DNA of 52,957 nucleotides from Gemmatimonadota bacterium (GCA_027294455.1 JAPULZ010000083.1:1-52957), one strand, 5' to 3'; numbered from the stretch's first letter, positions 7,987 to 17,064 are shown. Numbers and translations: made by a program. The notes: a model not told the origin generated them from the letters alone.

Positions 7987-8460
7987 ATGCGTAACCACAG
8001 TTTGGCAACGAGCCTCATGGCCGCCGTAGCTTTGGTAGCGGTGGTAACAGCGGACGTCTCGGCGCAGGCAACCAACCCACGCTTCGGCGTGTGGAAGCTC
8101 AAGTCCGACGCCCCGCCGCCTTCGAGCAACATCATGACCTACGAGCCGTACGGCGACGGCGGCATGCGGATCACCGTGGAATCGACGAACCGCCGGGGCA
8201 ACGAATCCAAGTGGGGGTACGTCACCATGTTCGACGGCGTGTTCCGCCCTGTCACCGGGCAAGAGAATGCGGAGACATCGGTCGAGCTTCTGGACGATCG
8301 GACGACGCGAATCTCGAACAAGCGGAACGGCCGGGTATCCCAGGTTATCATCAACACCCTTTCCGAAGACGGCAACACCATCAACAACGAATACGTGCGC
8401 TTGGATGAGAACGGTGCCATCGTGCGCGTGACTCACGCGGTCTACGAACGGATCCGCTAG
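7987..8460 (+). CDS. Hypothetical exported protein
   Basis: 157 residues with a signal peptide (MRNHSLATSLMAAVALVAVVTADVSAQA, cleavage likely after SAQA). The mature part has FGVWKLKSDAPPPSSNIMTYEP and a GGMRITVESTNRRG stretch, reminiscent of small exported lipocalin-like proteins found in Acidobacteria and Gemmatimonadota, but I cannot name a family. AGGAG at 7975-7979 supports the ATG at 7987. Confidence 0.65.
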   Translation: MRNHSLATSLMAAVALVAVVTADVSAQATNPRFGVWKLKSDAPPPSSNIMTYEPYGDGGMRITVESTNRRGNESKWGYVTMFDGVFRPVTGQENAETSVELLDDRTTRISNKRNGRVSQVIINTLSEDGNTINNEYVRLDENGAIVRVTHAVYERIR

Positions 8461-8519
8461 CGCGAGGAACACGCGCTCGGTCGGTGAGGTAGCGGCGGAA
8501 AGATGCAGGGGAGACGTAC

Positions 8520-9548
8520 GTGGACAACATGACGTCGAGCGGCCCAAGGCCACGATCACGGAGCTGGACCCGGCTGGTGGGGATCTTCCTACCGGCCGTC
8601 CTTCTGGTGGGTGCATGTGGGTCGACGGAAGAATCGTCGTTCGAGTTTGCACTGATGGGCGACAACCCGTATGGCGAGAGCAACGTTCCGAAATTTGAGG
8701 CGCTCATCGAGCACGTGAACAGCCGACGCGACCTTGAGTGGGTGCTCCACTTGGGTGACACGAAGGGCGGCAACGAACCGTGTACGGATGAATTACTGCG
8801 CTCGCGTTTCGAACTCTTTCAGCGGTTCGAAGCGCCGTTCATCTTCACACCCGGCGACAACGATTGGTTCGACTGCGCCGATGACCCCACTGGTGGGTTT
8901 GATGAATACGAACGGCTGGCCTTCGTGCGACAGCTCTTCTTCCCCGATCCGCAGCACACCACCGGCGGCCGCGCTATGCCGGTGGAATCACAAGGTTCGT
9001 CCGCGGCATTCGGGGAGTTCGCGGAGAACCTGCGGTGGATACGGGGCGAGGTCGTGTTCTCGACAGTCCATCTGGTCGGCCTGCCCCGGCCCTCGAGGAA
9101 CCCGGCCACGGCCGAGCGTCGCATGGACGCGGCGCTGGCGTGGATCGCGAGAGCCTTCGAGATCGCGCAGGAGCGCGACGCCCGAGGCGTGTTCCTGGCG
9201 ACGCAGGCGGATCCGTGGTTCGTGTCGGGGCTGCCCGCCGTGATGAACATGATGTTCTGTCCCCAGTGTTTGGCGCCGAGGCCGGGCCTGGAGCGTCTGT
9301 ACACCGCCCTTGCGGAACACGCGGTGTCCTTTGGGCGCCCCGTCGTGCTTGCGGTGGGCGATACCCATGTCTTTCGCGTCGACAAGCCGCTGCACTCGGT
9401 GGAGACCGGCCTGCTCATCGAGAACTTCACCCGCGTTGAGACGTTCGGTTCGCCGGATGTGCACTGGGTGAGGGTGACCGTGGATCCGAGCACGCCGTGG
9501 CTATTTGAGTTTCATCAAGAGTTGGTCGAAGCCAACGTGAGAAAGTGA
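8520..9548 (+). CDS. Metallophosphoesterase-like lipoprotein
   Basis: 342 residues. The N-terminus ends in LLVGACGS, a lipobox. The core resembles calcineurin-type phosphoesterases: FALMGDNPYGE, VLHLGDTKGGNEPC, FTPGDNDWFDC (the G-D/N-N-D/H motif) and AVGDTHVFRVDKP (a G-D-x-H-like motif in place of G-H-x-H). The first metal-binding D-x-H is replaced by G-D-N, so activity is uncertain. GTG 8520 follows AGGGGAGA; ATG 8529 is an alternative. Confidence 0.65.
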   Translation: MDNMTSSGPRPRSRSWTRLVGIFLPAVLLVGACGSTEESSFEFALMGDNPYGESNVPKFEALIEHVNSRRDLEWVLHLGDTKGGNEPCTDELLRSRFELFQRFEAPFIFTPGDNDWFDCADDPTGGFDEYERLAFVRQLFFPDPQHTTGGRAMPVESQGSSAAFGEFAENLRWIRGEVVFSTVHLVGLPRPSRNPATAERRMDAALAWIARAFEIAQERDARGVFLATQADPWFVSGLPAVMNMMFCPQCLAPRPGLERLYTALAEHAVSFGRPVVLAVGDTHVFRVDKPLHSVETGLLIENFTRVETFGSPDVHWVRVTVDPSTPWLFEFHQELVEANVRK

Positions 9549-9552
9549 GGAG

Positions 9553-9863
9553 TTGCGATCGGTGACCGAGAGTTATGCTCATCATATTGGCGAGCCGAGG
9601 TCGGACAATTTCGGTATTGGCGTGTGGAGCCGTCTTCCCTTCGAGGAAGGTGGCGTGGTCCGTCTCGGTGGCGCGGGGCTTCCGGCCGTGCTGCGGGTGG
9701 GCTACACCGGGCGAGGAGCTTGCGTTCGTTGTACACGTGGCCGGTGGGGTTGCCGATTCTAATGCTGCAGCTCGACCACTGTTTGCACACGGACGGCGTG
9801 ATGGCCGCCGGGTTGGAGGTATTGCCCGCAATCGGGTCGGATCACTATCCGCCGGGAGGAGAT
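9553..9863 (+). pseudogene. Decayed endonuclease/exonuclease/phosphatase (EEP) gene
   Basis: Pieces of an EEP-family protein appear in three frames in the right order: HHIGEPRSDNFGIGVWSRLP and LGGAGLPAVLRVG in the frame of 9553, GEELAFVVHVAGG in the frame of 9575, and LDHCLHTDG then IGSDHYPPGGD in the frame of 9624. In intact members, SRxP, the I-D-H-x-L motif and G-S-D-H-x-P come in this order with a D-x-N block between, which is missing here. Deletion plus frameshifts make this a remnant. The last 45 bases before the convergent M14 gene hold a weak hairpin (GGCGGC...GTCGCC, about 9887-9903) without a T run. Confidence 0.6.
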
Positions 9864-9908
9864 CGCACGCAAGATGAGGGGCTAAAGGCGGCACATCGTC
9901 GCCAAAGC

Positions 9909-11645
9909 CTAATTTGGCTGGTAGTAGCGGTTCCGCTGGTACTGATTGAAAGGTACCACGCGCATGACCGGCAGCGGCTGGTGCGTGGTCACGCGAATCA
10001 TGGGCACCCGCTGGCCTTGGGCCAGTTGTTGTTCGACTCGGGTTCGCATTCGTGCGAGTTGCTCTTCGGGAATGGTTGACGGGTCCCGATTACCCAAGAA
10101 GGCCGCCATCGCCCCTTCGATGGTAGTGGGCCGCACCTCGAGCACGTGGTCGGCCCAACCCCAGGTGATCAGGTTGTCGTCGGTCTCGGGTTCCATCAGA
10201 TAGCTGATGAGGTTGGCCCGGGATTGTGCGGTCGGGATCCAATACCAACCCGCCACAACCTCGAGTTGCTCCGTTCGTTTCTCGACCTCCACCGACTTCA
10301 AGTAGTGCCCCTGGAAATAACTGTCGCGTTTGACCCGGGTGGCGTAGTACACCTCCGCGTCCAGCGTGGCCGGCTCGCGAAACCGGTACACGGCGATATC
10401 GTGGTCTTGTAGGAGCGGCACGACGGCCGCCATCGCCGGGGGTAATACGTATCCGATGGGGCGCGTGGTGGTTCGCGTGGGCTCCCAGCGCAGGTAGACG
10501 GGAACGTCCCGCAGCGTGTATCCCAGTTCGGCGTCTTCGTCGGGCATCCAGACCGGTTCGGTTCCCCGGGATTGCACCGCGTACTCCAGGACGATGGGGT
10601 CGCCGCCCGTGGTCCCTGCCTGGATGGCGCGCATCCGTGCGTCGTTGGTGACCGCCCGAATCGCCTCCCGCTGCTCGGCGGCGGCCCGCAGAATGGTGCT
10701 CATAGCGATCACGCCGCCGCGGATCTGGTGGTAGTAGCGCTCCTCCTGGGGAATCTCGGCGACGGTCCCGTCACGCATGACGCGGCGCGAATTATTGGGG
10801 GTCTCCAGCAGGATCCCTATGCTGTTTGTGAGACCGGTGTATACGTGGTGCTTGCGCGGCTCGACGGACGTGGATCCCCAACCGAGCACGCCGTTCTCGG
10901 TGCGGGTGCCGGAATAGTGGAACGACAGGTAGTCTTCGGCGCGGACGGCCTTGCGGATCAGCGGGAAGATGTGCTCGTAGGGGTAGGCCCTGAGCTCCGC
11001 ATCGGCGGCGGGGTTGAGGGTCCCTTGATACGTGATGACGTACGGCGCCGATCCGCCGTGATGGCCATCGACGTGGATGTCGGGAGTCCACTCCGTCATG
11101 ACCTGCGTCACCAGCGCGTGGATCTCCTGCGACTCCAGCTTCACGTAATCCCGATTCATGTCGTATCCGGATTCGTTGGTGCGGCGTCGAACCTCGCCCC
11201 CGTCCGGATTGACCAGCGGGAGCACGAGGACGATCACGTCCTCCAGCACCGACCGCAGGTCGCCTCCCACCAGCTTCTTGGCCACGAGCTGGACGGCTTC
11301 CTTTGGTGAGACCTCTCCACCGTGGACCGACGGTGCCAAAAGCACTATGGTCTTGCCGGTGCGGAGTGCATCCTGAGGCGTTGCGATCGCAGGCTCGGCG
11401 ATGGTGACGAGAACCATTTCGCGATCGAGGAGCGTATGGGTCAGCGGTTGCATGCTGACCAGCTCGCTCATGGCGTCGAGCTCGTACCAGAATTCCATCA
11501 GGGGCTCGAAGAGGGTCGGGCCCGCGCGGAACATGTTCTGCTCCTGCCAGGTCTCGGGCAGTTGCTGTGCCGAGAGGGTGGATCCCGCGCCGGCCATGAG
11601 CGCCGACGACAGGACGACGATGGTGAGCCTGGATGCGATGGTCAT
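9909..11645 (-). CDS. Secreted M14-family zinc carboxypeptidase
   Basis: 578 residues from ATG 11645, chosen because it gives a clean signal peptide (MTIASRLTIVVLSSALMAGA, cleavage around LSAQ) with AGGA upstream; the frame is open farther upstream but that part overlaps the divergent hydrolase gene. PSVHGGEVSPKEA is the H-x-x-E zinc motif, followed by LPLVNPDGGEVRRRTNESG (substrate carboxylate-binding Asn-Arg region) and VDGHHGGSAPY with a third histidine. It is predicted to hydrolyse peptides outside the cytoplasm. The C-terminal 250 residues are not a recognised catalytic domain. Confidence 0.8.
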   Translation of the reverse strand: MTIASRLTIVVLSSALMAGAGSTLSAQQLPETWQEQNMFRAGPTLFEPLMEFWYELDAMSELVSMQPLTHTLLDREMVLVTIAEPAIATPQDALRTGKTIVLLAPSVHGGEVSPKEAVQLVAKKLVGGDLRSVLEDVIVLVLPLVNPDGGEVRRRTNESGYDMNRDYVKLESQEIHALVTQVMTEWTPDIHVDGHHGGSAPYVITYQGTLNPAADAELRAYPYEHIFPLIRKAVRAEDYLSFHYSGTRTENGVLGWGSTSVEPRKHHVYTGLTNSIGILLETPNNSRRVMRDGTVAEIPQEERYYHQIRGGVIAMSTILRAAAEQREAIRAVTNDARMRAIQAGTTGGDPIVLEYAVQSRGTEPVWMPDEDAELGYTLRDVPVYLRWEPTRTTTRPIGYVLPPAMAAVVPLLQDHDIAVYRFREPATLDAEVYYATRVKRDSYFQGHYLKSVEVEKRTEQLEVVAGWYWIPTAQSRANLISYLMEPETDDNLITWGWADHVLEVRPTTIEGAMAAFLGNRDPSTIPEEQLARMRTRVEQQLAQGQRVPMIRVTTHQPLPVMRVVPFNQYQRNRYYQPN

Positions 11646-11825
11646 GGTAGTCCTGGAGGTTGAGAAAGCCGCGCCGAGCTGCAATGGTACTGTTGCCGCA
11701 TCTGCGGGGGAAGATGCACTAGCGGCCATACCCAGCGTTGATTGACGAGTCGCCATGCTGCCGAGCGACAAACCCAGAGCCTCCCGGCAAGGAGATTCCC
11801 CATACGTGAAGATCGCGGGATCGGA

Positions 11826-12617
11826 GTGATTCGCATCGCTTTGCGATTGTTGGCAGGGATTGTCGTCATCGTCGGAGCATATTGGATGCTGCTGTTCCTG
11901 ATGCAGCGCCGCATGATGTTTCCGGCACCCATGGCGGCAGGGGCGGCGCCCCGTCCGGCCGACGCCCAACAGGTCTGGCTCCCCGGCTTGGCGGGCGAGA
12001 CCGAGAGTTGGTTCCTACCGCCGTTGGCTGGCGCAAGACCGGCACCGCTCATGATCTTCGGCCACGGGAACGGCGAGCTGATCGACTACTGGCCCGACGA
12101 CTTCGTGGAGCCCCGCCGCTGGGGGGTGGCGGTCCTGCTAGTGGAGTTTCCGGGATACGGCCGCTCCGGCGGTACGCCTTCCCAGCGCTCCGTCGAACAG
12201 GCGTTTCTGGCGGCCTACGACTGGGCCGCTGGGCAGGACGGCATCGACGCGGACCGCATCATCGGCTATGGCCGGTCGCTGGGGGGAGGCGCAGTGGGTC
12301 TGCTCTCGCGCAAACGGCGCCTGGCGGCCATTGTGTTCGAGTCGACCTTCACCAGCACTCGGCCCTTTGCGCGCGGCTTCGGCGCACCCGGCTTTCTGGT
12401 CAGAGATCCGTTCGATAATCTTGCCGCCGTTCGGGCCTTCCAGGGTGCTCTTTTGATCATCCACGGCGAGGACGATCGGATCATTCCCACCGACCACGGC
12501 CGCACATTGGCGGCGGCGGGCGTCGACCTCCACACGTTGCCGTGCGGGCACAACGACTGCCCGCGTGCCTGGCCCCTGGTCCGTGACTTCCTGACCGACC
12601 ACGGGGTTCTGCGCTAG
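11826..12617 (+). CDS. Alpha/beta hydrolase with N-terminal membrane anchor
   Basis: About 263 residues from GTG 11826; the frame is open to TTG 11742. A membrane segment (LRLLAGIVVIVGAYWMLLFL) is followed by an alpha/beta hydrolase domain. Visible features are IFGHGNGELIDYW (oxyanion region), EFPGYGRSGG, GYGRSLGGGAVG (G-x-S-x-G nucleophile elbow), HGEDDRIIP (catalytic Asp) and LPCGHNDC (catalytic His). The layout matches the serine aminopeptidase/BEM46-like group. Substrate unknown. Confidence 0.75.
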   Translation: MIRIALRLLAGIVVIVGAYWMLLFLMQRRMMFPAPMAAGAAPRPADAQQVWLPGLAGETESWFLPPLAGARPAPLMIFGHGNGELIDYWPDDFVEPRRWGVAVLLVEFPGYGRSGGTPSQRSVEQAFLAAYDWAAGQDGIDADRIIGYGRSLGGGAVGLLSRKRRLAAIVFESTFTSTRPFARGFGAPGFLVRDPFDNLAAVRAFQGALLIIHGEDDRIIPTDHGRTLAAAGVDLHTLPCGHNDCPRAWPLVRDFLTDHGVLR

Positions 12618-12769
12618 ACCACGTGTCGCGACCATCGCCGGGTCACGCAATACGTGACACCGAAACATCGCTGCGGCGCTGGGGTTGAAGAACGTAGTCG
12701 CCGGACGTGCCGCGTCGGCGCTGGATGCCCCAGACTATCATCAATAGCTCGTAGCGAGGGACCGCCGCT

Positions 12770-13180
12770 GTGAAACTCTTCGACTCTCTCCGGAATCCCC
12801 TGATGACCGGAACGCTCATCGCCATGCTCGCGGTGGTGAGTTGTGATTCCCCCACGTGCGCGTGCTCCGATCCGACACAATTTCGATTGGACATCTTCAG
12901 TGGCCGTGGTCAAAGTGGCGCCGCCGGCCAGCCGCTTGCCGATTCCATCGTCGTCCAGGTGACCCGATTCCCGGATGGGACCCTGGCGGCGGGAGTACCG
13001 GTGGCGTTCCTCCCTCTCAGCGCAGGGTCCGTGTCGCCGGCGGAAGTGGTTACCGATTCTCTCGGGCGGGCGGCGACCGAGTGGACGCTGAGTCTCGAGC
13101 CCGGGATCGATACGCTGATCCTCGCGATGCGCACGATCCTCGAGGGTAACGCGATGCTGGTGACCGCCACGGTCCAGTAG
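12770..13180 (+). CDS. Lipoprotein with Ig-like (Big-type) domain
   Basis: 136 residues. The GTG start is followed by a signal ending in LAVVSCDS, a plausible lipobox. The rest resembles a bacterial Ig-like domain: QPLADSIVVQVTRFPDGTLAAGVPVAF, then VVTDSLGRAATEWTL and VTATV at the end, the usual 'time-dependent' strands of invasin-type Big_1 domains. It stands alone between a hydrolase and a DUF1801 gene. Role unknown. The 150 bases before it show nothing else. Confidence 0.6.
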   Translation: MKLFDSLRNPLMTGTLIAMLAVVSCDSPTCACSDPTQFRLDIFSGRGQSGAAGQPLADSIVVQVTRFPDGTLAAGVPVAFLPLSAGSVSPAEVVTDSLGRAATEWTLSLEPGIDTLILAMRTILEGNAMLVTATVQ

Positions 13181-13266
13181 TGTAATCTTCAAAGTACAAC
13201 AGCCATTAGTAGAGGAGAGCCTCGCCGCTGGCGGCGTGGCGCGTGCACGGCAGATTGGAGAACACG

Positions 13267-13689
13267 ATGGCCGAGTTGAAGACCAAGCCGGCCCGCGCGA
13301 GCGTGAAAGCCTTTCTCGATGCCATTCCCGATGACCAGCAACGCAAGGACTGCCGGGTGATCGCCCGAATGATGCGAGACGCCACCAGCGCGCAGCCGAA
13401 GATGTGGGGGTCCGACATCGTCGGATACGGCAGCTATCACTACAAGTATGCCAACGGCCGGGAGGCAGATTGGTTCCTGGCGGGATTCTCTCCCCGCAAA
13501 CAAGCTCTGACGCTGTACATCATGGCGGGGTTTCACAACTACGGCACGCTCCTCAAAAAACTGGGGAAACACAAGACCGGGACATCGTGTCTGTACATCA
13601 AGCGACTCGACGACGTGAACGCGTCGGTCCTTGAGAAACTCATCACGGCTTCAACGAAACACATGGCGAAACAGGCCAAGGCACGATGA
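13267..13689 (+). CDS. DUF1801 domain protein
   Basis: 140 residues. The pattern VKAFLDAIPDDQQRKDC, then MWGSDIVGYGSYHYKYANGRE, ADWFLAGFSPRKQALTLYI and LGKHKTGTSCLYIKRLDDV is that of DUF1801 (YdhG-like) proteins, small cytoplasmic proteins of unknown role. The ATG at 13267 gives the normal family start. The last codons overlap the start of the following remnant. Confidence 0.85.
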   Translation: MAELKTKPARASVKAFLDAIPDDQQRKDCRVIARMMRDATSAQPKMWGSDIVGYGSYHYKYANGREADWFLAGFSPRKQALTLYIMAGFHNYGTLLKKLGKHKTGTSCLYIKRLDDVNASVLEKLITASTKHMAKQAKAR

Positions 13690-13903
13690 GCGGGACCACC
13701 ATCCATCGCAGGCCTGACCTACCTGTGATGGACGTGGGAGCACCCGAGCCCGCGCTGCACGAGGAGGGCGACACGGCCTGGGCTGCCTACCGCTGCTTCA
13801 ATCCAGATTTGACGGAGTGGAGATGGAACTGGTGTTCGACGATGGTGTCCGTGCGCGATTGTGCAGCGGGCTGGAGACGCAAGAAACCGTGGTCCTCAGG
13901 TGA
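13686..13903 (+). pseudogene. Short frameshifted remnant of a hypothetical gene
   Basis: The frame from 13686 encodes LPVMDVGAPEPALHEEGDTAWAAYRCFNPD and then loses sense. From about 13804 a different frame continues with FDGVEMELVFDDGVRARLCSG and ends at 13903. The V-D-V-G-A-P-x-P start resembles a common hypothetical family in soil bacteria, so one frameshift plus truncation is likely. The NUDIX gene begins at its end. Confidence 0.4.
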
Positions 13904-14346
13904 GTGAGGCAGCGAGCGCACCCCAGATCCGCCCGAAGGCGCTCTGCGTGTTCCAGACCGCCAATCGCATCCTGGTCGGCCACGGATACGACGCGGTGAA
14001 GCGGGAGCATTTCTACCGTCCGCTGGGGGGCGCCATCGAGTTCGGGGAGACGGCGCTCGAGACGTTGCGGAGGGAAATTCGCGAAGAGCTCGACACCGAC
14101 ATCGCCGAGCCCCGGCTGCTGGGTGTGCTCGAGAACATTTTCACATGCGACGGTACGCCGGGACACGAGGTGCTGTTCGTGTTCGATGCCCGCTTCGTCG
14201 ATGCGTCCCTTTACGCGGAGCCGCATCTCGCCGTGCTGGAAGGCGGGTGGGAGCGAGCCACCTGGGAGCCGCTGGCGGAACTGGGAGGAGGCGAGCGGCC
14301 GGTGTATCCCGAGGGCTTGCTGGAGCTGTGCGCGGCCACCGGATGA
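13900..14346 (+). CDS. NUDIX hydrolase
   Basis: 148 residues from GTG 13900 (GTG 13861 is possible). The NUDIX box is complete: GGAIEFGETALETLRREI followed by REELD fits G-x5-E-x7-R-E-U-x-E-E-x-G-U except for the final glycine position. FYRPLGGAIEFGE and LGVLENIFTCDG match the group acting on small nucleotides or dinucleotides. It hydrolyses a nucleoside diphosphate linked to another moiety; the substrate is unknown. It is followed 7 bases later by a methyltransferase gene. Confidence 0.85.
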   Translation: MSEAASAPQIRPKALCVFQTANRILVGHGYDAVKREHFYRPLGGAIEFGETALETLRREIREELDTDIAEPRLLGVLENIFTCDGTPGHEVLFVFDARFVDASLYAEPHLAVLEGGWERATWEPLAELGGGERPVYPEGLLELCAATG

Positions 14347-14353
14347 CCACGGC

Positions 14354-15187
14354 ATGACGGCGCGGCCGCTGGGCGATGCGGCGAATCGATCGTACGCCGA
14401 CAAACTCGAGGCTTTCGATAGATTTGCCGAGCCGGAGATTCGCGCCGCCGTAGAGCGGCTCGGCATCACGCCGGGGAACAGGATCCTCGATGCGGGGTGC
14501 GGCGTTGGGCTCGTGACCTCCTGGCTTGCCGAAGCCAATGGACCGTCGGGTGTGACGATGGGGATGGACCTGTCACGTCCTCATTTGCTTGCCGCCGGTC
14601 CCCGCCGTGCGACCCACCTCGCGCAAGCTGACATCGCGTCTGATCCTCTTCGGCCGGCTTCCCTCGACTTGATCTGGTGTTGCAACACCGTCAATCATGT
14701 CCACGATCCGGTGGGGACATTGGGCCGATTGCGGCGGGCCCTTAGGCCTTCCGGGAGGTTGATCTTGGCGCAAAGCGGTCTCCTGCCGGAGATGTACTTC
14801 GCCTGGGACGCTGGATTGGACGAGCGGGTGCGGCCCGCGTGCCACGCTGCGTATCGTGACAAGTATGGTTTGGAGGAAGACACCACGTCGGGCGTGCGGC
14901 GCCTCGTCGGGTTCCTCCATGAGGCCGGCCTGTCGCTTGGCCCCACGAAGACATACGTCATCGAGCGCACGCAGCCGCTTGCCGATGCCGATCGCCGCTA
15001 TTTTCAGGACGTCGTGTTTCAAGGGTATTGGGGAGACAAGGTGCAGCCGTACCTGAGCGATGGTGATTGGCGCAGGCTCACAGCCCTCTGCGATCCGGCG
15101 TCGGGGGACTATTGTCTCGACCGGCCGGACTTTCACCACCTCCAGACACTGACGGTAGTGGAGGGGCGGACCGATAGGGCGTCCTGA
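14354..15187 (+). CDS. SAM-dependent methyltransferase
   Basis: 277 residues. ILDAGCGVGLVTSWLAEA is motif I of class I methyltransferases, MGMDLSRPHLLAA gives the acidic end of strand 2, and DLIWCCNTVNHVHDP with LRRALRPSGRLIL gives the later motifs. The C-terminal 110 residues (RPACHAAYRDKYGLEED and onward) are predicted substrate-binding and not recognised. ATG 14354 is the first start in frame after the NUDIX gene. Substrate unknown. Confidence 0.8.
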   Translation: MTARPLGDAANRSYADKLEAFDRFAEPEIRAAVERLGITPGNRILDAGCGVGLVTSWLAEANGPSGVTMGMDLSRPHLLAAGPRRATHLAQADIASDPLRPASLDLIWCCNTVNHVHDPVGTLGRLRRALRPSGRLILAQSGLLPEMYFAWDAGLDERVRPACHAAYRDKYGLEEDTTSGVRRLVGFLHEAGLSLGPTKTYVIERTQPLADADRRYFQDVVFQGYWGDKVQPYLSDGDWRRLTALCDPASGDYCLDRPDFHHLQTLTVVEGRTDRAS

Positions 15188-15285
15188 TAAGGGTCCGCTT
15201 CCTTGCCTCTACCGGGCCCAATCCCCAAAATTGGATTGCCGCGGCGTCGAGCCGTAGCCGTCAACGTCGACTGGAGGAGATGGCC

Positions 15286-15822
15286 ATGCGTGTATCGAAG
15301 CGATTCTGCCTGGTGGGGCTCGCCACTATGCTGGGCGCCAGCGCGGCGGCCGCGCAAAGCAGTCCCGCGGATTACCGTGATGAGTTCCTGGATCATTTCG
15401 AGCGATCGTCCCGCAAGATCATGTCCCTCGCCGACGTGATTCCCGAGGAGCTCTATTCGTGGAGTCCGGGTGAAGGCGTCTTGCCGATCGTGCAAGTCTA
15501 CATGCACATCGCCCGCTACAACTTCATGTACCTGGAAGACAACCTCGGCATCCCGGCGCCTCCCGGGGTGGACGTGCGCAACCTCGAAGAGATCACGGAG
15601 AAGGCTCGCGTGACCGAGTTGCTACGGCAATCCGTCGAGCATGTGCGGACACGCGTGTCCCACATGTCGGACGAGCACTTGACGAAGATGACGACCCTCT
15701 ATGGCCGCCGTGTCGCCGGCTGGGCCGTGTTACTCCAGCTCATCTCCCACATGAACGAGCATGTGGGGCAGTCGGTCTCGTACGCCCGCATGAACGGCAT
15801 CGTCCCGCCCTGGTCCATGTAG
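15286..15822 (+). CDS. Exported DinB-like protein
   Basis: 178 residues with a signal peptide (MRVSKRFCLVGLATMLGASAAAAQS). The mature part is a DinB-like four-helix bundle: YRDEFLDHFERSSRKI, VYMHIARYNFMYLED and LISHMNEHVGQSVSYARMNG, where the spaced histidines could bind a metal. GGAGGAG at 15273-15279 favours ATG 15286 over ATG 15280. Exported DinB proteins are common in Acidobacteria and Gemmatimonadota; their role is unknown. Confidence 0.8.
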   Translation: MRVSKRFCLVGLATMLGASAAAAQSSPADYRDEFLDHFERSSRKIMSLADVIPEELYSWSPGEGVLPIVQVYMHIARYNFMYLEDNLGIPAPPGVDVRNLEEITEKARVTELLRQSVEHVRTRVSHMSDEHLTKMTTLYGRRVAGWAVLLQLISHMNEHVGQSVSYARMNGIVPPWSM

Positions 15823-15839
15823 CGCCATGGTGATGGTGC

Positions 15840-16433
15840 CTAAGTGGTAGGCGTCACTCTCTCCGGGGCGATGCGGTTTTCCAGCAACGGCTGCTGGTTC
15901 TTGGGCGGGGCCGCGTAGCTCGCCAACCTGTGCATGAGCGCGGTCAGCGCGCATGCGAGGCTGAACACGTCGGTTCGCTCGTTGAGATCTGTCCGGCCCG
16001 CGGCCTGCTCGGGGCTCATGTACCCGGGAGTTCCCAGCCTTGGCGGTGGGCGTAACCCAGCGCGTCCGCCGTCTGGCGGATGAGGCGCACCGTCTCGCAG
16101 AGTGCAGGGCGTCCCTTCCTGACCGGGAGCCCGCGGAGTGACTCCCCTGGATGAAGGGCATGACGTAGTGGAGCAGGCCGTTGGCGTCTCCCGAATCGAG
16201 CAAGGGGAGGATGTGGGGATGGGTTGGCTGGGCGGCGATCTCGATTTCCCGGAGGAAGCGGTCTGTCCCTAGGGATGCGGGCAACTCGGGTTTGAGAACC
16301 TTTACGGCGACCTCGCGGTTGTGCCGACGTCCCGCGCTCGGTAAACCGTTGCCATGCCGCCGCTGCCCAGCACACTGAGGGGATCGTACCGACCGGCAAG
16401 CGCCGACCTCAGAGTTTCCGGGCCATCGAGCAT
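15840..16433 (-). pseudogene. Decayed Ser/Thr protein kinase
   Basis: Kinase pieces occur in the correct order in different minus-strand frames: LRSALAGRYDPLSVLGSGG and MATVYRARD after ATG 16433; RFLREIEIAAQPTHPHILPL and LLHYVMPFIQG; RQTADALGYAHRQG; then TPGYMSPEQAAGRTDLNE and VFSLACAL to a stop at 15840. The segment between YAHRQG and TPGYMSPEQ, which should hold the HRD and DFG motifs, is absent, so the catalytic core is deleted. Compare the intact paralogue at 33731-34753. Confidence 0.8.
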
Positions 16434-16460
16434 GTCACAAGGTAAACGGGCGACGTTGTG

Positions 16461-16487
16461 TTGACATCTACCTACTAATTGGTAGGT
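16461..16487 (+). promoter_or_regulatory. Putative tetR promoter with operator
   Basis: TTGACA (16461-16466) could be a -35 box. Immediately after it lies ACCTACTAATTGGTAGGT (16470-16487), an inverted repeat with 6-base arms ACCTAC/GTAGGT, placed 7 bases before the tetR GTG. A repressor bound here would block the promoter, so autoregulation is likely. The -10 box is not clear. Confidence 0.6.
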
Positions 16488-16494
16488 TGGGCGC

Positions 16495-17064
16495 GTGGCT
16501 GACCGAAAGACGCAGATCATCGACACCGCGGCCGACCTCGTGCAGTCGAAGAGCTACAGCTCCTTCAGCTACCAGGACCTTTCGGATGCGTTGGGGATCC
16601 GAAAGGCCAGCATCCACCACCATTTCAAGACCAAGGAAGACTTGGGCGTGGCCCTGGCCGAGCACTTTCGCCGTCAGTACGGCACCCGGCTCGAGGAGAT
16701 AAGCCGCTTCTATGAGAATCCGTGGGATCTGTTCGAGGCCTATCTCGCGGTCACGTCCGATATCATGCTCAGCGCCGAGCGGATCTGTGCCGGCGGGGTC
16801 TTCCAGTCGGAACACAACGTGGTGCCGGCCTCGGTGCAGGTGCTGATCACCGAGATGATGGAGGCCATCCGGGAGTGGCTCGCCGGCGTTCTCGCCATGG
16901 GCAGGGAAGGAGGGGTCATGGAGTACCCCGGAACACCGGAATCTCACGCGGCGCTCATCGTGGCCGCACTCCAGGGTGCCCTCCAGAATGCCCGAGCGGA
17001 GACCCCTGTGCTCTACCGGGCTGTCGTAGGGCAGCTTCGGGCGGGGATGCGTACCAAGTCATAG
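16495..17064 (+). CDS. TetR family transcriptional regulator
   Basis: 189 residues. The N-terminal HTH is IIDTAADLVQSKSYSSFSYQ then LSDALGIRKASIHHHFKTKE, the classic TetR pattern ending in the H-H-F-x-x-K-E-x-L block. The C-terminal ligand-binding half (ICAGGVFQSEHNVVPASVQV, HAALIVAALQGALQNAR) resembles the AcuR/NemR-like group, whose ligands are often reactive small molecules; that is only a resemblance. The palindromes at 16470-16487 and 17108-17119 share the CCTACTA...GTAGG pattern and are probable operators. Confidence 0.85.
   Translation: MADRKTQIIDTAADLVQSKSYSSFSYQDLSDALGIRKASIHHHFKTKEDLGVALAEHFRRQYGTRLEEISRFYENPWDLFEAYLAVTSDIMLSAERICAGGVFQSEHNVVPASVQVLITEMMEAIREWLAGVLAMGREGGVMEYPGTPESHAALIVAALQGALQNARAETPVLYRAVVGQLRAGMRTKS

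Noticed and set aside
11742..11825. Longer start (TTG 11742) for the alpha/beta hydrolase
   Set aside because: The extra 28 residues are polar and precede the membrane segment oddly; GTG 11826 places the anchor at the N-terminus. The choice is not certain.
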